A DNA stretch of 53,175 bases from Acidimicrobiia bacterium (GTDB taxonomy: Bacteria > Actinomycetota > Acidimicrobiia > Acidimicrobiales > Poriferisodalaceae), in assembly GCA_022824805.1 (NCBI GenBank), contig JAJDZE010000185.1, forward strand, positions 1 through 53,175, written 5' to 3'. Under the pieces are notes generated by a model. That model was not told where the DNA came from. It saw nothing but the letters and a program-made list of their open reading frames with translations, and did not search any database. Below are positions 32,743-45,907 of this stretch, in pieces (position 1 is the stretch's first letter; every line of letters begins with the position of its first letter). A program made the position numbers and the translations under genes.

Positions 32743-33767
32743 GGCATCTGCTGACGCTGGGCGAGCTCGGCACCGAGGGCATCTCCGAGCTGCTGTCGCT
32801 CACCGACCGCTTCGTCGAGGTGGGCCGCCGGCCGATCCCTCGGGTGCCCGCCCTGCGCGGCCGCACCGTGGCCACGCTGTTCTTCGAGGAATCCACCCGC
32901 ACCCGACTGGCGTTCGAGACCGCCGCCAAGCGACTGTCGGCCGACGTGCTCAACTTCTCCGCGGCCTCGTCGTCGCTCGCCAAGGGCGAATCGCTGCGCG
33001 ACACCTTCGAGACCGTCCAGGCCATGGGCATCCATGCCGCCGTAGTCCGCCATCGCAGCGCCGGCGTGCCTGCCCAGATCGCCCGCTGGGCCGACGACGG
33101 CGTGTCGATCCTCAACGGCGGCGACGGCTGGCATGCCCATCCCACACAGGGTTTGCAGGACGCCTACACCCTGTGGCGCCACTTCACCCCGATGGTCGAC
33201 GGCGAGCCAGGCACAGAAGTCGCCGACGAACCCACGCTGGCAGGACGCCGGATCGGCATCGTCGGCGACATCGTGCACAGCCGCGTCGCCCGCAGCGACA
33301 TCGAGGCCTACACCGCGCTCGGGGCCAGCATCGTGCTGGTGGCACCGCCCACGCTGCTGCCCGCTCAGCCCCGTGAGTGGATCGACTGCTGGCTCGGGCC
33401 CGACGCGGCCAAACGCGTCGAGATCTCCCACGACTTCGATGATGTGCTCGGCGACCTCGATGTGGTCGGGCTGCTGCGCTGCCAGCGCGAACGCATGGCG
33501 GACGGCCTGATCGGGTCCATCCCCGAGTACGTGGCCCGCTACGGCTTGACCTTCCAACGGGCACACCGACTCGGCCGTGCGGTCGTCACCCATCCCGGGC
33601 CGATGAACCGCGGCATCGAGATCGCGGGCGACACCATCGAGGATCTTGCTGCCAAGGATCGCCTGCTGGTCACCCGGCAGGTCACCTATGGCGTCGCCGT
33701 CCGCATGGCGGTGCTGTTCCGCCTCATCGGATCGGGTACGGCGCTGGGAGCAGACGACGGTGGCTGA
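32736..33767 (+). CDS. pyrB: aspartate carbamoyltransferase catalytic subunit
   Basis: The 343-residue protein starts at GTG 32736 (VSGHLLTLGELGTEG). ATCase motifs are the carbamoyl-phosphate site FFEESTRTRLAFETAAKRL, the Ser/Lys loop SSSLAKGESLRDT, VVRHRSAGV, the aspartate-domain GGDGWHAHPTQGLQDAYTL and the HPGPMNRG turn. It makes carbamoyl-aspartate, the first committed step of UMP synthesis. No pyrI is present. It is followed by a catalytically dead dihydroorotase homologue that overlaps its stop (7 nt), consistent with a PyrB-PyrC' type complex. The insert VDGEPGTEVADEPTLAGRR is slightly longer than in short ATCases. Confidence 0.95.
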   Translation: MSGHLLTLGELGTEGISELLSLTDRFVEVGRRPIPRVPALRGRTVATLFFEESTRTRLAFETAAKRLSADVLNFSAASSSLAKGESLRDTFETVQAMGIHAAVVRHRSAGVPAQIARWADDGVSILNGGDGWHAHPTQGLQDAYTLWRHFTPMVDGEPGTEVADEPTLAGRRIGIVGDIVHSRVARSDIEAYTALGASIVLVAPPTLLPAQPREWIDCWLGPDAAKRVEISHDFDDVLGDLDVVGLLRCQRERMADGLIGSIPEYVARYGLTFQRAHRLGRAVVTHPGPMNRGIEIAGDTIEDLAAKDRLLVTRQVTYGVAVRMAVLFRLIGSGTALGADDGG

Positions 33768-35316
33768 GGTTGAAACGCAGCCGGGCGGCCCCCCGGGCCA
33801 GCCGATGCTGGTGATCGTCGGCGGCGAGGTCGTCGAGCGAGGTCGTCGTCGCCATGCCGACATCGCGGTGATCGACGGGCGCATCGTGCGCGTGGACCCG
33901 CCGGGACGAGGCCCGCTCGCACAGGTCATCGAGCGCGAGCGAGGCGCGCTCGCGACCATCTCCCATACCGGCTCAGAAGCGGCCCCGGGAGCGGCACACG
34001 CATGGGTCGACACGATCTACGACCTCGGTCCCGAGCTCGGGGAAGGCGCCGCCTCGGGCGAGCCGCTGCTGAGCGCGGTTGAGCTGGTCGACGCGACGAG
34101 GTGTGTGGTCGCGTCGGGTTTCGTGGATCTGTGCGCACGTGTGGCCGAGCCGCTTGCACTCGACGGCCACATGATGCAGGTCACTGCCATGGCGGCGGCC
34201 ATGGGCGGCTACACCGCACTCGTCGCGCAGCCCGACACCGACCCGCCGCTGGATCGGCTCGGCCAGCTGGCCGAGATGCGGCACCTCGCAGCGACCGCGC
34301 CAAGCTGCCACGTCGTCGCCGCGGCGACGGTCACCGCCGCACGAGCGGGCACGCATCTCGCACCGATGGCCCAACTGGCCGACGCGGGCGTCCGCTGGTT
34401 CACCGATGCGGACCCTCAGGCCGACTGGGGTCTGCTGTGCCGGGCGCTGCAGTACGCGTCGCCGCTGGGAGCGACCGTCGCGGTGCGCCCGTCGGGTGCT
34501 GCGCTCGGCATGGCGGCGCCGATGCACGAAGGTGCGGTCTCGGCGCGGATGGGCGTCGCGGGCGAGCCTGCCGACGCCGAATGTGCTGCCGTAGCGGCGG
34601 CCATCAGCGCTGCGCGCCGCACCGGCGGGCGCCTGCACCTCGACCGCATCAGCGCGGCGGGCAGCGTCGAGCTGGTGCGCACCGCCAAGGCGGACGGCCT
34701 CGATGTCTCGGCGTCGGTCACCGCAGAGCATCTCCTGTTCGTCGATGCCGACGCAGCCGGTTTCGACACGCTCTTGCGCGCGGAGCCGCCGTATCGCACC
34801 GCCGCCGACCGGACGGCGCTGGTGGCGGGCGTCAACGACCGCGCCATCGACGCGGTGGTCAGCGCTCACACGCCGCTGCCGCCCCACGACAAGGACCTGC
34901 CCTTCGATGAGGCGCCGCCCGGATTCGCCTCGCTGGAAACCTGCGCAGCCATCGTGCTGGGCCACCCCGACATCGAACTGGATGCGGCGCTCGACGCCCT
35001 GTCGTGGCGGCCCGCCGAGCTGGCCGGAGTCACACATCTGGGCGGCGGCCCGATCGAGCCGGGAAGGCCGGCCAACCTCGTGGTGATCGATCTCGACCGG
35101 CCATGGACACAGCTCGACCGAGGAAGAAAGAGCTTTGCGCGGGTGTCGCCCCACCACCGCCGGCCGATGCGAGCCCAAGTGACCGACACGATCATCGAGG
35201 GCTCACGGTCGGTCCGCTCCAGCTACCCCGAGATGCCCGACGACCTCGCCGGCGACCGAGAATCGAACCGGTTCCACGGCAGGTGGTCTTGGTTCGCACA
35301 GGAGTCACGCCCATGA
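33761..35316 (+). CDS. pyrC: dihydroorotase homologue, predicted catalytically inactive (PyrC'-like)
   Basis: The 518-residue protein starts at GTG 33761, overlapping pyrB. The fold is dihydroorotase-like: SGFVDLCARVAEP, GGYTALVAQPDTDPPLD, HLDRISAAGSVELVRTAK, SVTAEHLLF, and DKDLPFDEAPPGFASLET. However, the metal-binding HxH after FVDL is replaced by Cys125-Ala-Arg127. The second His of the HxxH-S box is replaced (HLDRIS), and the catalytic Asp of TDHAPH is Ala (SAHTPLPPH, near residue 368). About 50 extra residues precede the FVDL strand. A structural partner for ATCase, as in Pseudomonas PyrC', is likely, with the active enzyme encoded elsewhere. The stop overlaps carA. Confidence 0.82.
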
Positions 35317-36490
35317 TCCCGACCGCAGACAACCCCGCCGCGCCCGCTGCCGGTGCGCTCGTGCTCACCGACGGCACCGCGTTCGAGGGCGAGATGATCG
35401 GCGCGCCCCTGGGTCTCTCCGGCGGCATCGCATCGGGCGAGGTCGTGTTCAACACCGTGATGACCGGCTACCAGGAGGTCATCACCGACCCCTCCTACGC
35501 AGGCCAGATCATCGCGTTCACCTACCCGCACATCGGCAACTACGGCACGACCGCCGCCGATGCCGAATCTCGCCGCCCGTTCTGCCGGGGCGTCGTCATC
35601 CGCGACCTGGCCCGACGCCGCTCCAACTGGCGCGCCGACAGCGATCTCGACGCCTATCTCGCCCGCCACGGCATCGCCGGCATCGCAGGCGTGGACACGC
35701 GCCGCCTGACACGCCATGTGCGCGACCACGGCGCCATGCCCGGTGCGTTCGGGCCCGTTCCCGACGATGAGGCGCTGGAACGCCTCGCGGCCGCGGCCGC
35801 CGCCGAGCCCGGCACCGCAGGTGTCGACCTCGTCGGCGATGTCACCACCGCCGAGCCCTACACCGCCGGCGACGGGCCGTGGCGTGTGGTGGCCTACGAC
35901 CTGGGGATCAAGCGCGCCATCGCCGCCAACCTCGGGCGCATCGCCACCGTCGAGGTCGTGCCGGCGCACACCACCGCAGACGAGGTGCTCGCTCGCGAAC
36001 CCCACGGCGTGTTCCTCTCCAACGGCCCGGGCGATCCTGAGATGGCGGGCAGCGTCATCGGCGCGCTCGGCGATCTGCTCGACCGGGTGCCGATCTTCGG
36101 CATCTGTCTCGGCCAGCAGGTGCTCGGCCTCGCGCTGGGGGGCCGCTCCTACAAGCTGCCCTTCGGCCACCACGGCGGCAACGTGCCGGTGCGCGACGAG
36201 TCCACGGGCCGCGTCGAGATCACCAGCCAGAACCACAACTTCGCCATCGAATCCGGCTCGGTGCCCGGCGTCGACGAGACGCACGTCTGCCTCAACGACG
36301 GGTCGCTCGAAGGCTTCGCCTGCCGCGACCTGCCCGCGTTCGCGGTGCAGTATCACCCCGAGGCCAGCCCCGGCCCGCACGACTCGCGCTACCTCTTCGA
36401 CCGGTTCGCCGACCTCATGTCGTCGTTCTGGGGCGCGACCCCCAACGGCGCCGGCCACGGCACCGCCGCCAGTCACGGGAAGGCTCGCTG

Positions 36491-36491
<1 letters not shown>
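35313..36491 (+). CDS. carA: carbamoyl-phosphate synthase small subunit (glutaminase)
   Basis: The 392-residue protein starts at ATG 35313, overlapping the previous stop (ATGA). The N-terminal domain has [16 protein letters not shown] and [20 protein letters not shown] with the [10 protein letters not shown] box. The C-terminal class I glutamine amidotransferase has [12 protein letters not shown], nucleophile Cys in [27 protein letters not shown] and catalytic His in [15 protein letters not shown]. It releases ammonia from glutamine and channels it to CarB. It overlaps carB by 1 nt (TGATG), so translation is coupled. Confidence 0.97.
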
Positions 36492-39851
<3,360 letters not shown>

Positions 39852-39859
<8 letters not shown>

Positions 39860-40916
39860 TTCCTTGGGTCCTGACACTGCTGGGCCCCCGGGCGTGGGGC
39901 CTGGCGTCCGGCGACGCCTCGGCGGCGCGCCGCAGCGACCCGGCGTCGACATGACCGTGCAGATCGGCAGCGTGCAGCTCGCCAATCCGGTGATGACGGC
40001 GTCGGGCACCGCCGGCTACGGCGCCGAGTTGGCCGCGTACATGGACCTGGCGTCGCTGGGAGCGTTCGTCACCAAGTCGCTGTCGCCGTTCGCCTGGGAC
40101 GGCAATCCCGCGCCGCGGGTGGTGGGGGCCTCAGCGGGGATGCTCAACGCTGTCGGCTTGCAGAATCCTGGTGTCGAAGCGTGGCGCGAGAACGAATTGC
40201 CGCGCCTGCAGCGCACGAGTGCGCGCGTCGTGGGCAGCATCTGGGGACGCACGGCGGCTGACTACGCCGCAGCCGCCGAGGCGCTCGCGGGTGCCGGGCT
40301 CACGGCGCTGGAGGTGAACGTCAGCTGCCCGAACCTTGAAGGCCGGGGCCGGATGTTCGCGTGCGATCCGTCGGCCACGGCTGATGCCATCGCTGCCTCG
40401 ACTGCTGCGGGCGTGCCCGTGTGGGCGAAGCTCACCCCCAACGTCACCGATCTCGTCGAGATTGCCGCCGCAGCGCTCGAAGCCGGAGCTGAGGCTCTCA
40501 CGCTCATCAACACGGTCTTGGGAATGTCAATCGACCCTGTCACAGCGAAGCCCACGCTCGGCATCGGCGGGGGCGGGCTGTCGGGCCCCGCAATCCGGCC
40601 CGTGGCAGTGCGGGCCGTCTACGACATCCGTGCGGCGCTCGGCGAGGTACCGATTGTCGGCGTCGGCGGCATCGCCAAGGGATCCCATGCCGCAGAGCTC
40701 ATGGCAGCGGGCGCGAGCGCCGTCCAGATCGGCACGGCGTCGTTTTACGACCCCAGGGCGCCCCGAGGGGTGCTCGACGATCTGCGCAACTGGTGCAAGC
40801 AGCACGGTGTCGCTGCTGCTGCTGAGCTGACTGGCCGCGCCCATCGGTCAGCAGCCGCATCCGGCACTGCCGGCGGCCCGAGGTCTGGACCTTCTGCCGA
40901 TCTATCCGACGACTGA
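39852..40916 (+). CDS. pyrD: dihydroorotate dehydrogenase, class 1B-like catalytic subunit
   Basis: The 354-residue protein starts at ATG 39852 ([14 protein letters not shown]), 8 nt inside carB. FMN-barrel motifs are [50 protein letters not shown], the active-site Cys loop [22 protein letters not shown], and the [19 protein letters not shown] and [20 protein letters not shown] phosphate sites. Cys as catalytic base marks class 1, and the sequence style is 1B, which normally needs a PyrK electron-transfer subunit. No pyrK is in this operon. It oxidises dihydroorotate to orotate. A 32-residue unconserved lead precedes the barrel. Confidence 0.93.
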
Positions 40917-40962
40917 ACCGTGCTGGGATGAACCGGCCGACGACCGACTCAGGGGAGACTAC

Positions 40963-41754
40963 GTGAATCCGCCAACAGCCACGGCAACAGCGTCGGAGAT
41001 CGGGCGAGTGCCGGCGCGTGATCGCTTAGCGCTCGCGCTCGATGTGCCCGACCGCATGGCGGCCATGGCACTCGTAGAACGCTTCGGCGGCGACTTCGGG
41101 GTCATGAAGGTCGGCCTCGAGCTGTTCATCGCCGAGGGGCCCGCACTCGTGCGCGACATCGCGGCGACGGGCAGCCGGGTGTTCCTGGACCTCAAGCTGC
41201 ACGACATACCGAACACGGTGGAGCACGCTGCTCGCTGTGCGGGCGAACTGGGCGTCTGGCTGCTCACGTTGCACACCCAGGGCGGGCCCGAGATGCTGGC
41301 CGCGGGTGCTCGTGGCCTGAGCGACGGTGCGGCCACCGCACGCTGCGGCACTGCTGATGCAGGCTCGACTGCTGCTGGCGCGGACCCGAGTGCCGAGGAG
41401 GCGCCGATCGCACTGGGCGTCACCGTGCTCACCTCAGACGCAGACGCCCCGTCGGAGGTGCTGACGAGCCGCGCACGGCTGGCCGAGCGAGCCGGCTGCG
41501 GCGGCGTCGTGTGCGCCGCACCCGATCTTCCCGTCGTGACCGACACGGTGCCCGGGATGCTGCGGGTGGTCCCGGGCATTCGCCCTGCCGGGGCGCCGTC
41601 GGCCGATCAACGCCGTGTCGCGACCCCGGCGTCGGCGCTGGCAGCCGGTGCCGATGTGCTCGTCATCGGCCGAGCGGTCACCGCAGCGCCCGATCCCGGC
41701 GCCGCTGCGGCAGCCATCGTCGCCGAGGTCGCTGCCGCCGTGGATTCGCTGTAA
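40963..41754 (+). CDS. pyrF: orotidine 5'-phosphate decarboxylase
   Basis: The 263-residue protein starts at GTG 40963, supported by aggggagacta 2-10 nt upstream. Motifs are LALALDVPDRMAAMALVERF, VMKVGLELF, the catalytic FLDLKLHDIPNTVEHAA box (Lys and Asp), WLLTLHTQGGPEML, GVTVLTSDADA, VCAAPDLP, PGIRPAG and ADVLVIGRAVTAAPDP. It decarboxylates OMP to UMP, the last step of the pathway. An Ala/Ser/Gly-rich insert of about 25 residues (near 41330-41400) is unusual but lies in a loop. It is the last gene of the pyr operon, 46 bp after pyrD. Confidence 0.95.
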   Translation: MNPPTATATASEIGRVPARDRLALALDVPDRMAAMALVERFGGDFGVMKVGLELFIAEGPALVRDIAATGSRVFLDLKLHDIPNTVEHAARCAGELGVWLLTLHTQGGPEMLAAGARGLSDGAATARCGTADAGSTAAGADPSAEEAPIALGVTVLTSDADAPSEVLTSRARLAERAGCGGVVCAAPDLPVVTDTVPGMLRVVPGIRPAGAPSADQRRVATPASALAAGADVLVIGRAVTAAPDPGAAAAAIVAEVAAAVDSL

Positions 41755-41804
41755 GCACAGGCGCAGAGGAGCCCGGTGTCGCTAGGGCCTATCTGGCGCA
41801 TAGC

Positions 41805-41810
41805 TACACT
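41805..41810 (+). promoter_or_regulatory. -10 box TACACT for mihF
   Basis: TACACT ends 8 nt before the mihF ATG at 41819, and no ribosome site lies between. Transcription should start at or next to the start codon, which implies a leaderless mRNA. Confidence 0.55.
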
Positions 41811-41818
41811 GCACCTCA

Positions 41819-42145
41819 ATGAGTCCGCTGCCTGAATTGAGTGACGAGCAGCGTGCCGAGGCGCTGGCCAAGGCCAAGGAGGCCCGCGAGGTCCGCGCCA
41901 ACGTCAAGCATCGGCTGAAGATGGGCCTGCTCACCTTCGACGAGTTGCTGGCCGAAGCCGACACTGTCGAGAACGTGGGCAAGCTCAAGGCACTCGCTGC
42001 CTTGGAGTCGATGCCCGGTCTCGGCAAGGTCAAGGCCCGCCGACTGATGGCTGAGATTGGCATCGCCGACAACCGGCGGCTGCGAGGTCTCGGCGAGACG
42101 CAACGGCGCCGTCTGAGCGAGCATTTCGCACAGGATTCCGGCTGA
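41819..42145 (+). CDS. mihF: integration host factor, actinobacterial type
   Basis: The 108-residue protein starts at ATG 41819. The helical start (LSDEQRAEALAKAKEAREVR then ANVKHRLKMG) and the helix-two-turns-helix segment (LESMPGLGKVKARRLMAEIG, then I.DNRRLRGLG) are diagnostic of the actinobacterial IHF family, which is unrelated to E. coli IHF. It binds and bends DNA without strong sequence specificity and supports nucleoid structure and phage integration. Its place upstream of gmk and rpoZ is standard in this phylum. The 132-bp gap to gmk shows no other gene. Confidence 0.95.
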   Translation: MSPLPELSDEQRAEALAKAKEAREVRANVKHRLKMGLLTFDELLAEADTVENVGKLKALAALESMPGLGKVKARRLMAEIGIADNRRLRGLGETQRRRLSEHFAQDSG

Positions 42146-42277
42146 GAGATCACGCGTTCTTGGCGCCCCTCTCGTCACTCGACCATTGTCTCCCGCTCTT
42201 GTTCGCTCCGCTCACGGGCCGCTCGGGCCACGGCTTCGCCTGCCTGCTCAGCCTCTGGGGCGCGTGACTGCCGTCGC

Positions 42278-42871
42278 ATGACCAGCCCAGCGCCCGGCGG
42301 CGTTGCAAGCCCAGCCGCGCCTTGGGGCGTCACGCTGTACGTCGTGTGCGGGCCGGGTGGGGCCGGCAAGGGCACGATCGTGGCCGAGCTGGTGGCGCTG
42401 GATCCCATGCTGGCGCTGAGCCGATCCTGGACCACCCGTCCTCGCCGGGTAGGGGAGCCGGCTGAGGCCTACACGTTCGTGACCGCCGGCGAGTTCGACG
42501 CTCGGATCTCAGCAGGCGGCTTCTTGGAGTGGGCCGACTTCTTCGAGTACCGCTACGGCACTCCGATGCCGCCGCCCGATCTCGACCGGGATCTGGTGCT
42601 CGAAATCGACGTTCAGGGCGCAGTGTCGGTGCGCAATCGGGATCCAGCCGCCCTGGTGATCATGGTGCTGCCGCCGAGCCGCGCCGAGCAGGAGCGACGC
42701 ATGCGCCGCCGGGGCGATCCCGATGCCGACGTGGCACGCCGGCTCGCCAAGGCCGACGAGGAGCTGCCTGTCGGCTACCGGATGGCTGACCTCATCGTCG
42801 TGAACCGCGACATCTCGAGCACGGTGACCGAGATTGCCGCTTTCGTGGAGCGCACCCGCTCACGCCGGTAG
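42278..42871 (+). CDS. gmk: guanylate kinase
   Basis: The 197-residue protein starts at ATG 42278. Motifs are the P-loop VVCGPGGAGKGTIVAEL, the GMP-binding SRSWTTRPRRVGEP, YTFVTAGEFDARISAGGFLE with WADFF and YRYGTP, DLVLEIDVQGAVSVR, and the lid RRRGDPDADVARRL. It phosphorylates GMP to GDP. The second position of the P-loop (GPGG rather than GPSG) is a mild variant. It is followed 13 bp later by rpoZ, which has its own promoter box at the gmk 3' end. Confidence 0.95.
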   Translation: MTSPAPGGVASPAAPWGVTLYVVCGPGGAGKGTIVAELVALDPMLALSRSWTTRPRRVGEPAEAYTFVTAGEFDARISAGGFLEWADFFEYRYGTPMPPPDLDRDLVLEIDVQGAVSVRNRDPAALVIMVLPPSRAEQERRMRRRGDPDADVARRLAKADEELPVGYRMADLIVVNRDISSTVTEIAAFVERTRSRR

Positions 42872-42874
42872 CCT
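42869..42874 (+). promoter_or_regulatory. -10 box TAGCCT for rpoZ
   Basis: TAGCCT overlaps the gmk stop and ends 10 nt before the rpoZ ATG at 42885. The surrounding cgccggtagcct is identical to the box upstream of def, which supports a shared promoter type with very short leaders. Confidence 0.55.
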
Positions 42875-42884
42875 GCGACACGCG

Positions 42885-43223
42885 ATGACTGAGTCAACCG
42901 ACACCATGATCACCCCAGGGCTCGAAGACCTGCTCTCCAAGGTCGACTCGAAGTTCACGCTGGTGAGCCTCGCTGCCATGCGGTCGCGGCAGATCAACTC
43001 GTATTACAACCAGCTCGACGGCGGCATCGGATCGGTTGTGCCGCCGCAGGTTGCTTCGGTTGCTCGCAAGCCCCTGTCGATCGCATTCGAGGAGATCGAC
43101 GCCGACAAGATCACGTTCGAGCGGTTCGACCCCGAAGAGCGAGCACGGCTCGAAGCCGAAGCGCTTGCCGCGGCGGAGGCTGACGCAGCCATGCTCGAAG
43201 TGGTTCCCGACCTCGAGGCCTGA
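42885..43223 (+). CDS. rpoZ: RNA polymerase omega subunit
   Basis: The 112-residue protein starts at ATG 42885 (MTESTDTMITPGLEDLLSKV). The omega core is seen as DSKFTLVSLAAMRSRQINSY, later KPLSIAFEEIDADKITFER. The C-terminal tail is acidic and Ala-rich. Omega assists folding of the beta-prime subunit and assembly of RNA polymerase, and binds ppGpp at its interface in some bacteria. Neighbours gmk and coaBC are the usual ones. Its stop is 1 bp before the coaBC TTG start. Confidence 0.92.
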   Translation: MTESTDTMITPGLEDLLSKVDSKFTLVSLAAMRSRQINSYYNQLDGGIGSVVPPQVASVARKPLSIAFEEIDADKITFERFDPEERARLEAEALAAAEADAAMLEVVPDLEA

Positions 43224-43224
43224 C

Positions 43225-44484
43225 TTGCCTGACGCTGCGGCGTCTCCGTTCGCCGGGCGCCGCGTGGTGCTGGGCGTCAGCGGTGGCATCGCTGCGTACA
43301 AAGCAGTGTTGCTGTGCCGGCTGATGGTGGACGCGGGTGCCCATGTGGCCCCCGTGATGACAGCAGCGGCGCAGCGATTCGTGGGCCGCGCAACGTTCGA
43401 CGCCTTGGCCAGCGAGCGCGTACAGACGTCGATCTTCGGCGAGGACGACCCGATCCCGCACACCACGCTGGGCCAGACGGCCGACGTGGTGGTCGTGGCG
43501 CCCGCTACGGCACGAGTCATCGGCAGCTACGCGGCGGGCATCGCCGACGGTTTGCTCACCGCCACGCTGCTCGCCACGCGGGCGCCTGTGGTGGTCTGCC
43601 CTGCGATGCACACCGAGATGTGGGAGCACGCCGCCGTGCAGCACAACATCGAGGTGCTGAGGGGCCGGGGAGTGCGCATGGTGGTGCCCGAGGCCGGCCG
43701 TCTCGCCGGCGGCGACATCGGCACGGGCCGCCTTGCCGAGCCGGCCACGATCTTCCAAGCCGTGGCCGAGGTGCTCGCTGAGCTGCCCGAGCCAGACCCT
43801 GCCCGGCAGTCACCACCGCCGCGCCGCGACTTCGCCGGCGTCAGCGTTACCGTCAGCGCCGGAGGCACCCGGGAGGCCATCGATCCGGTTCGCTTCATCG
43901 GCAACCGGTCGTCGGGCAAGCAGGGATACGCCATTGCCACTGCCGCTCGCGACCGCGGTGCAGAAGTGACCTTGGTTACCAGCGCCCCGCTGGAACCGCC
44001 TGAGGGCATTCGGGAAGTGCGCGTCACCTCCGCAGCCGAGATGGAGGCCGCTGTGGCGTCGCACGCTGACGCCGACGTGATCATCATGGCTGCGGCAGTA
44101 GCCGACTTCCGGCCTGCCGAGGTTGCCCCGCAGAAGATCAAGAAGGGCAACCCCGCCGAGCGCGCCGAAGCGCCGGTCATCGTGCTCGAGCACACCCACG
44201 ACATCCTCGCCGGCCTCGGGGCGGCAAAGCCAGCGGGCCAGGTGCTGGTCGGATTCGCCGCCGAGACCGCTGACGTGCTCGACAACGCTGCCGCGAAGCT
44301 GGCCCGCAAGAATCTCGATGTCATGGTGGCCAACGACGTCTCAGCGGCCGGCGCCGGCTTCGCGCACGACACCAACATCGTGACGATCCTGCTGGCCGAC
44401 GGCGGCGTGCGCCCGCTTCCGATCTGCTCCAAGCGCGAAGTCGCCGACGCCCTCCTCGACACGGTCGCCGAGCTGCGCCGATAG
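43225..44484 (+). CDS. coaBC: phosphopantothenoylcysteine decarboxylase / phosphopantothenate-cysteine ligase
   Basis: About 419 residues; TTG 43225 ([20 protein letters not shown]) is the best start, as no ATG or GTG precedes the conserved strand. CoaC domain: [28 protein letters not shown], the His of [35 protein letters not shown] and CPAMHTEMW. CoaB domain: [56 protein letters not shown], and [20 protein letters not shown]. It joins cysteine to phosphopantothenate and decarboxylates the product in CoA synthesis. PAMH replaces PAMN, and LAGGDIG replaces the Cys-containing ACGD motif of E. coli, variants that also occur in actinobacteria as I recall. Confidence 0.93.
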   Translation: MPDAAASPFAGRRVVLGVSGGIAAYKAVLLCRLMVDAGAHVAPVMTAAAQRFVGRATFDALASERVQTSIFGEDDPIPHTTLGQTADVVVVAPATARVIGSYAAGIADGLLTATLLATRAPVVVCPAMHTEMWEHAAVQHNIEVLRGRGVRMVVPEAGRLAGGDIGTGRLAEPATIFQAVAEVLAELPEPDPARQSPPPRRDFAGVSVTVSAGGTREAIDPVRFIGNRSSGKQGYAIATAARDRGAEVTLVTSAPLEPPEGIREVRVTSAAEMEAAVASHADADVIIMAAAVADFRPAEVAPQKIKKGNPAERAEAPVIVLEHTHDILAGLGAAKPAGQVLVGFAAETADVLDNAAAKLARKNLDVMVANDVSAAGAGFAHDTNIVTILLADGGVRPLPICSKREVADALLDTVAELRR

Positions 44485-44530
44485 TTCTCTGCGCCGTCTC
44501 ACCCTCTGCTGCGTCGCGACCTCGTTCGTC

Positions 44531-44536
44531 TAGCCT
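44531..44536 (+). promoter_or_regulatory. probable -10 box TAGCCT for metK
   Basis: TAGCCT lies in the 104-bp gap after coaBC, with the metK ATG 52 nt downstream of it, so the leader would be about 45 nt. No SAM riboswitch fold was evident in that short leader. Confidence 0.45.
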
Positions 44537-44588
44537 TGCCGCGCTGCTCGAAGTACCGGCAGCGACAGGCCCAGACGACCGACAGAAC

Positions 44589-45800
44589 ATGACCGAATCG
44601 GGAGCCACGGTGAACCAGTGGACCTTCACCTCAGAATCGGTGACCGAGGGCCATCCCGACAAGATGGCCGACCAGATCTCCGACGCCATCCTCGATGCCC
44701 TGATCGCCGAGGACGACCACGCCCGGGTAGCGGTGGAGACCCTGGTCACCACCGGCTTGGTCGTCGTCGCAGGCGAGGTGTCCACTGAGGCCTATGTGGA
44801 CATCCCGCGGGTGGTGCGCAACACGATCACCGGCATCGGCTACGACCATGGCGAACTCGGGTTCGACGGCAACACGTGCGGCGTGATGATCGCGCTCGAC
44901 GAGCAGTCCCCGGAGATCACCAAGGGAGTCTTCGGAAGCAGCGAGGCAGCCGCGCACGAAGACAACATCCCTGATCAGGGCGCCGGCGACCAAGGGATGA
45001 TGTTCGGCTACGCCTGCCGCGAAACCGATGCGCTCATGCCGCTGCCGATCCATGTGGCCCACCGCATGGCCGAGCAGCTCACCGAGGCGCGCCGGTCGGG
45101 CTGCATCCCCTACCTGCGCCCCGACGGCAAGACGCAGGTGAGCTTCGAGTACCGCGACGGCGAGCCGGTCGCGCTCCGCACCGTTGTCGTCTCCGCCCAG
45201 CACAGGGAGGGAATCGAGATCGAGGGCATGATGCGCCCCGACCTGCTCGAGCACGTCATCGGCCCCACCCTGCCTGCTGCCTTCGCCGACGACGACTTCG
45301 AGCTGCTCGTCAACCCGTCGGGCAGCTTCGTGAGCGGCGGGCCGGTCGCAGATGCCGGGCTCACCGGGCGCAAGATCATCGTCGACACCTACGGCGGCTA
45401 TGCCCGTCACGGCGGCGGCGCTTTCAGCGGCAAGGATCCGTCAAAGGTCGACCGTTCGGCGGCGTACGGCGCACGCTGGGTCGCGAAGAACCTCGTGGCC
45501 GCCGGGGCGGCAGACCGCTGCGAGATGCAAGTGGCCTATGCCATCGGGCGTGCCGACCCTGTCTCGGTGCTGGTGGAGACGTTCGGAACCGCCCATGCCG
45601 ATCCGGAGGCCATCTCGGCGGCAGTGGCCGAGGTCTTCGACCTGCGACCGGCGGCGCTGCTGGCCGATTTGAATCTGCGCCAGCCGATCTATCAGACCAC
45701 GGCCGCCTACGGCCACTTCGGCCGTGTGCCCGACGGCGACACCTTCCCCTGGGAGCAGCTCAACCGCGTCGACGATCTCCGGTCCGCCCTGGGTCTGTAG
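44589..45800 (+). CDS. metK: S-adenosylmethionine synthetase
   Basis: The 403-residue protein starts at ATG 44589; GTG 44610 ([20 protein letters not shown]) is a possible alternative. Motifs are [20 protein letters not shown], the [12 protein letters not shown] methionine-site hexapeptide region, [10 protein letters not shown], the P-loop-like [20 protein letters not shown] and [20 protein letters not shown]. It makes SAM from methionine and ATP. It is complete and typical, a single gene between coaBC and priA. Confidence 0.96.
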   Translation: MTESGATVNQWTFTSESVTEGHPDKMADQISDAILDALIAEDDHARVAVETLVTTGLVVVAGEVSTEAYVDIPRVVRNTITGIGYDHGELGFDGNTCGVMIALDEQSPEITKGVFGSSEAAAHEDNIPDQGAGDQGMMFGYACRETDALMPLPIHVAHRMAEQLTEARRSGCIPYLRPDGKTQVSFEYRDGEPVALRTVVVSAQHREGIEIEGMMRPDLLEHVIGPTLPAAFADDDFELLVNPSGSFVSGGPVADAGLTGRKIIVDTYGGYARHGGGAFSGKDPSKVDRSAAYGARWVAKNLVAAGAADRCEMQVAYAIGRADPVSVLVETFGTAHADPEAISAAVAEVFDLRPAALLADLNLRQPIYQTTAAYGHFGRVPDGDTFPWEQLNRVDDLRSALGL

Positions 45801-45907
45801 TCCGCGGGCGCGACCTCGCCCGATCGAAGCACAGCGAGTTCCCGCATGGGCTGCGGGGATGCGAATGCGACGCTCGGCGCCCAACCGAGGCGGGGCAGAC
45901 TTCTGCG

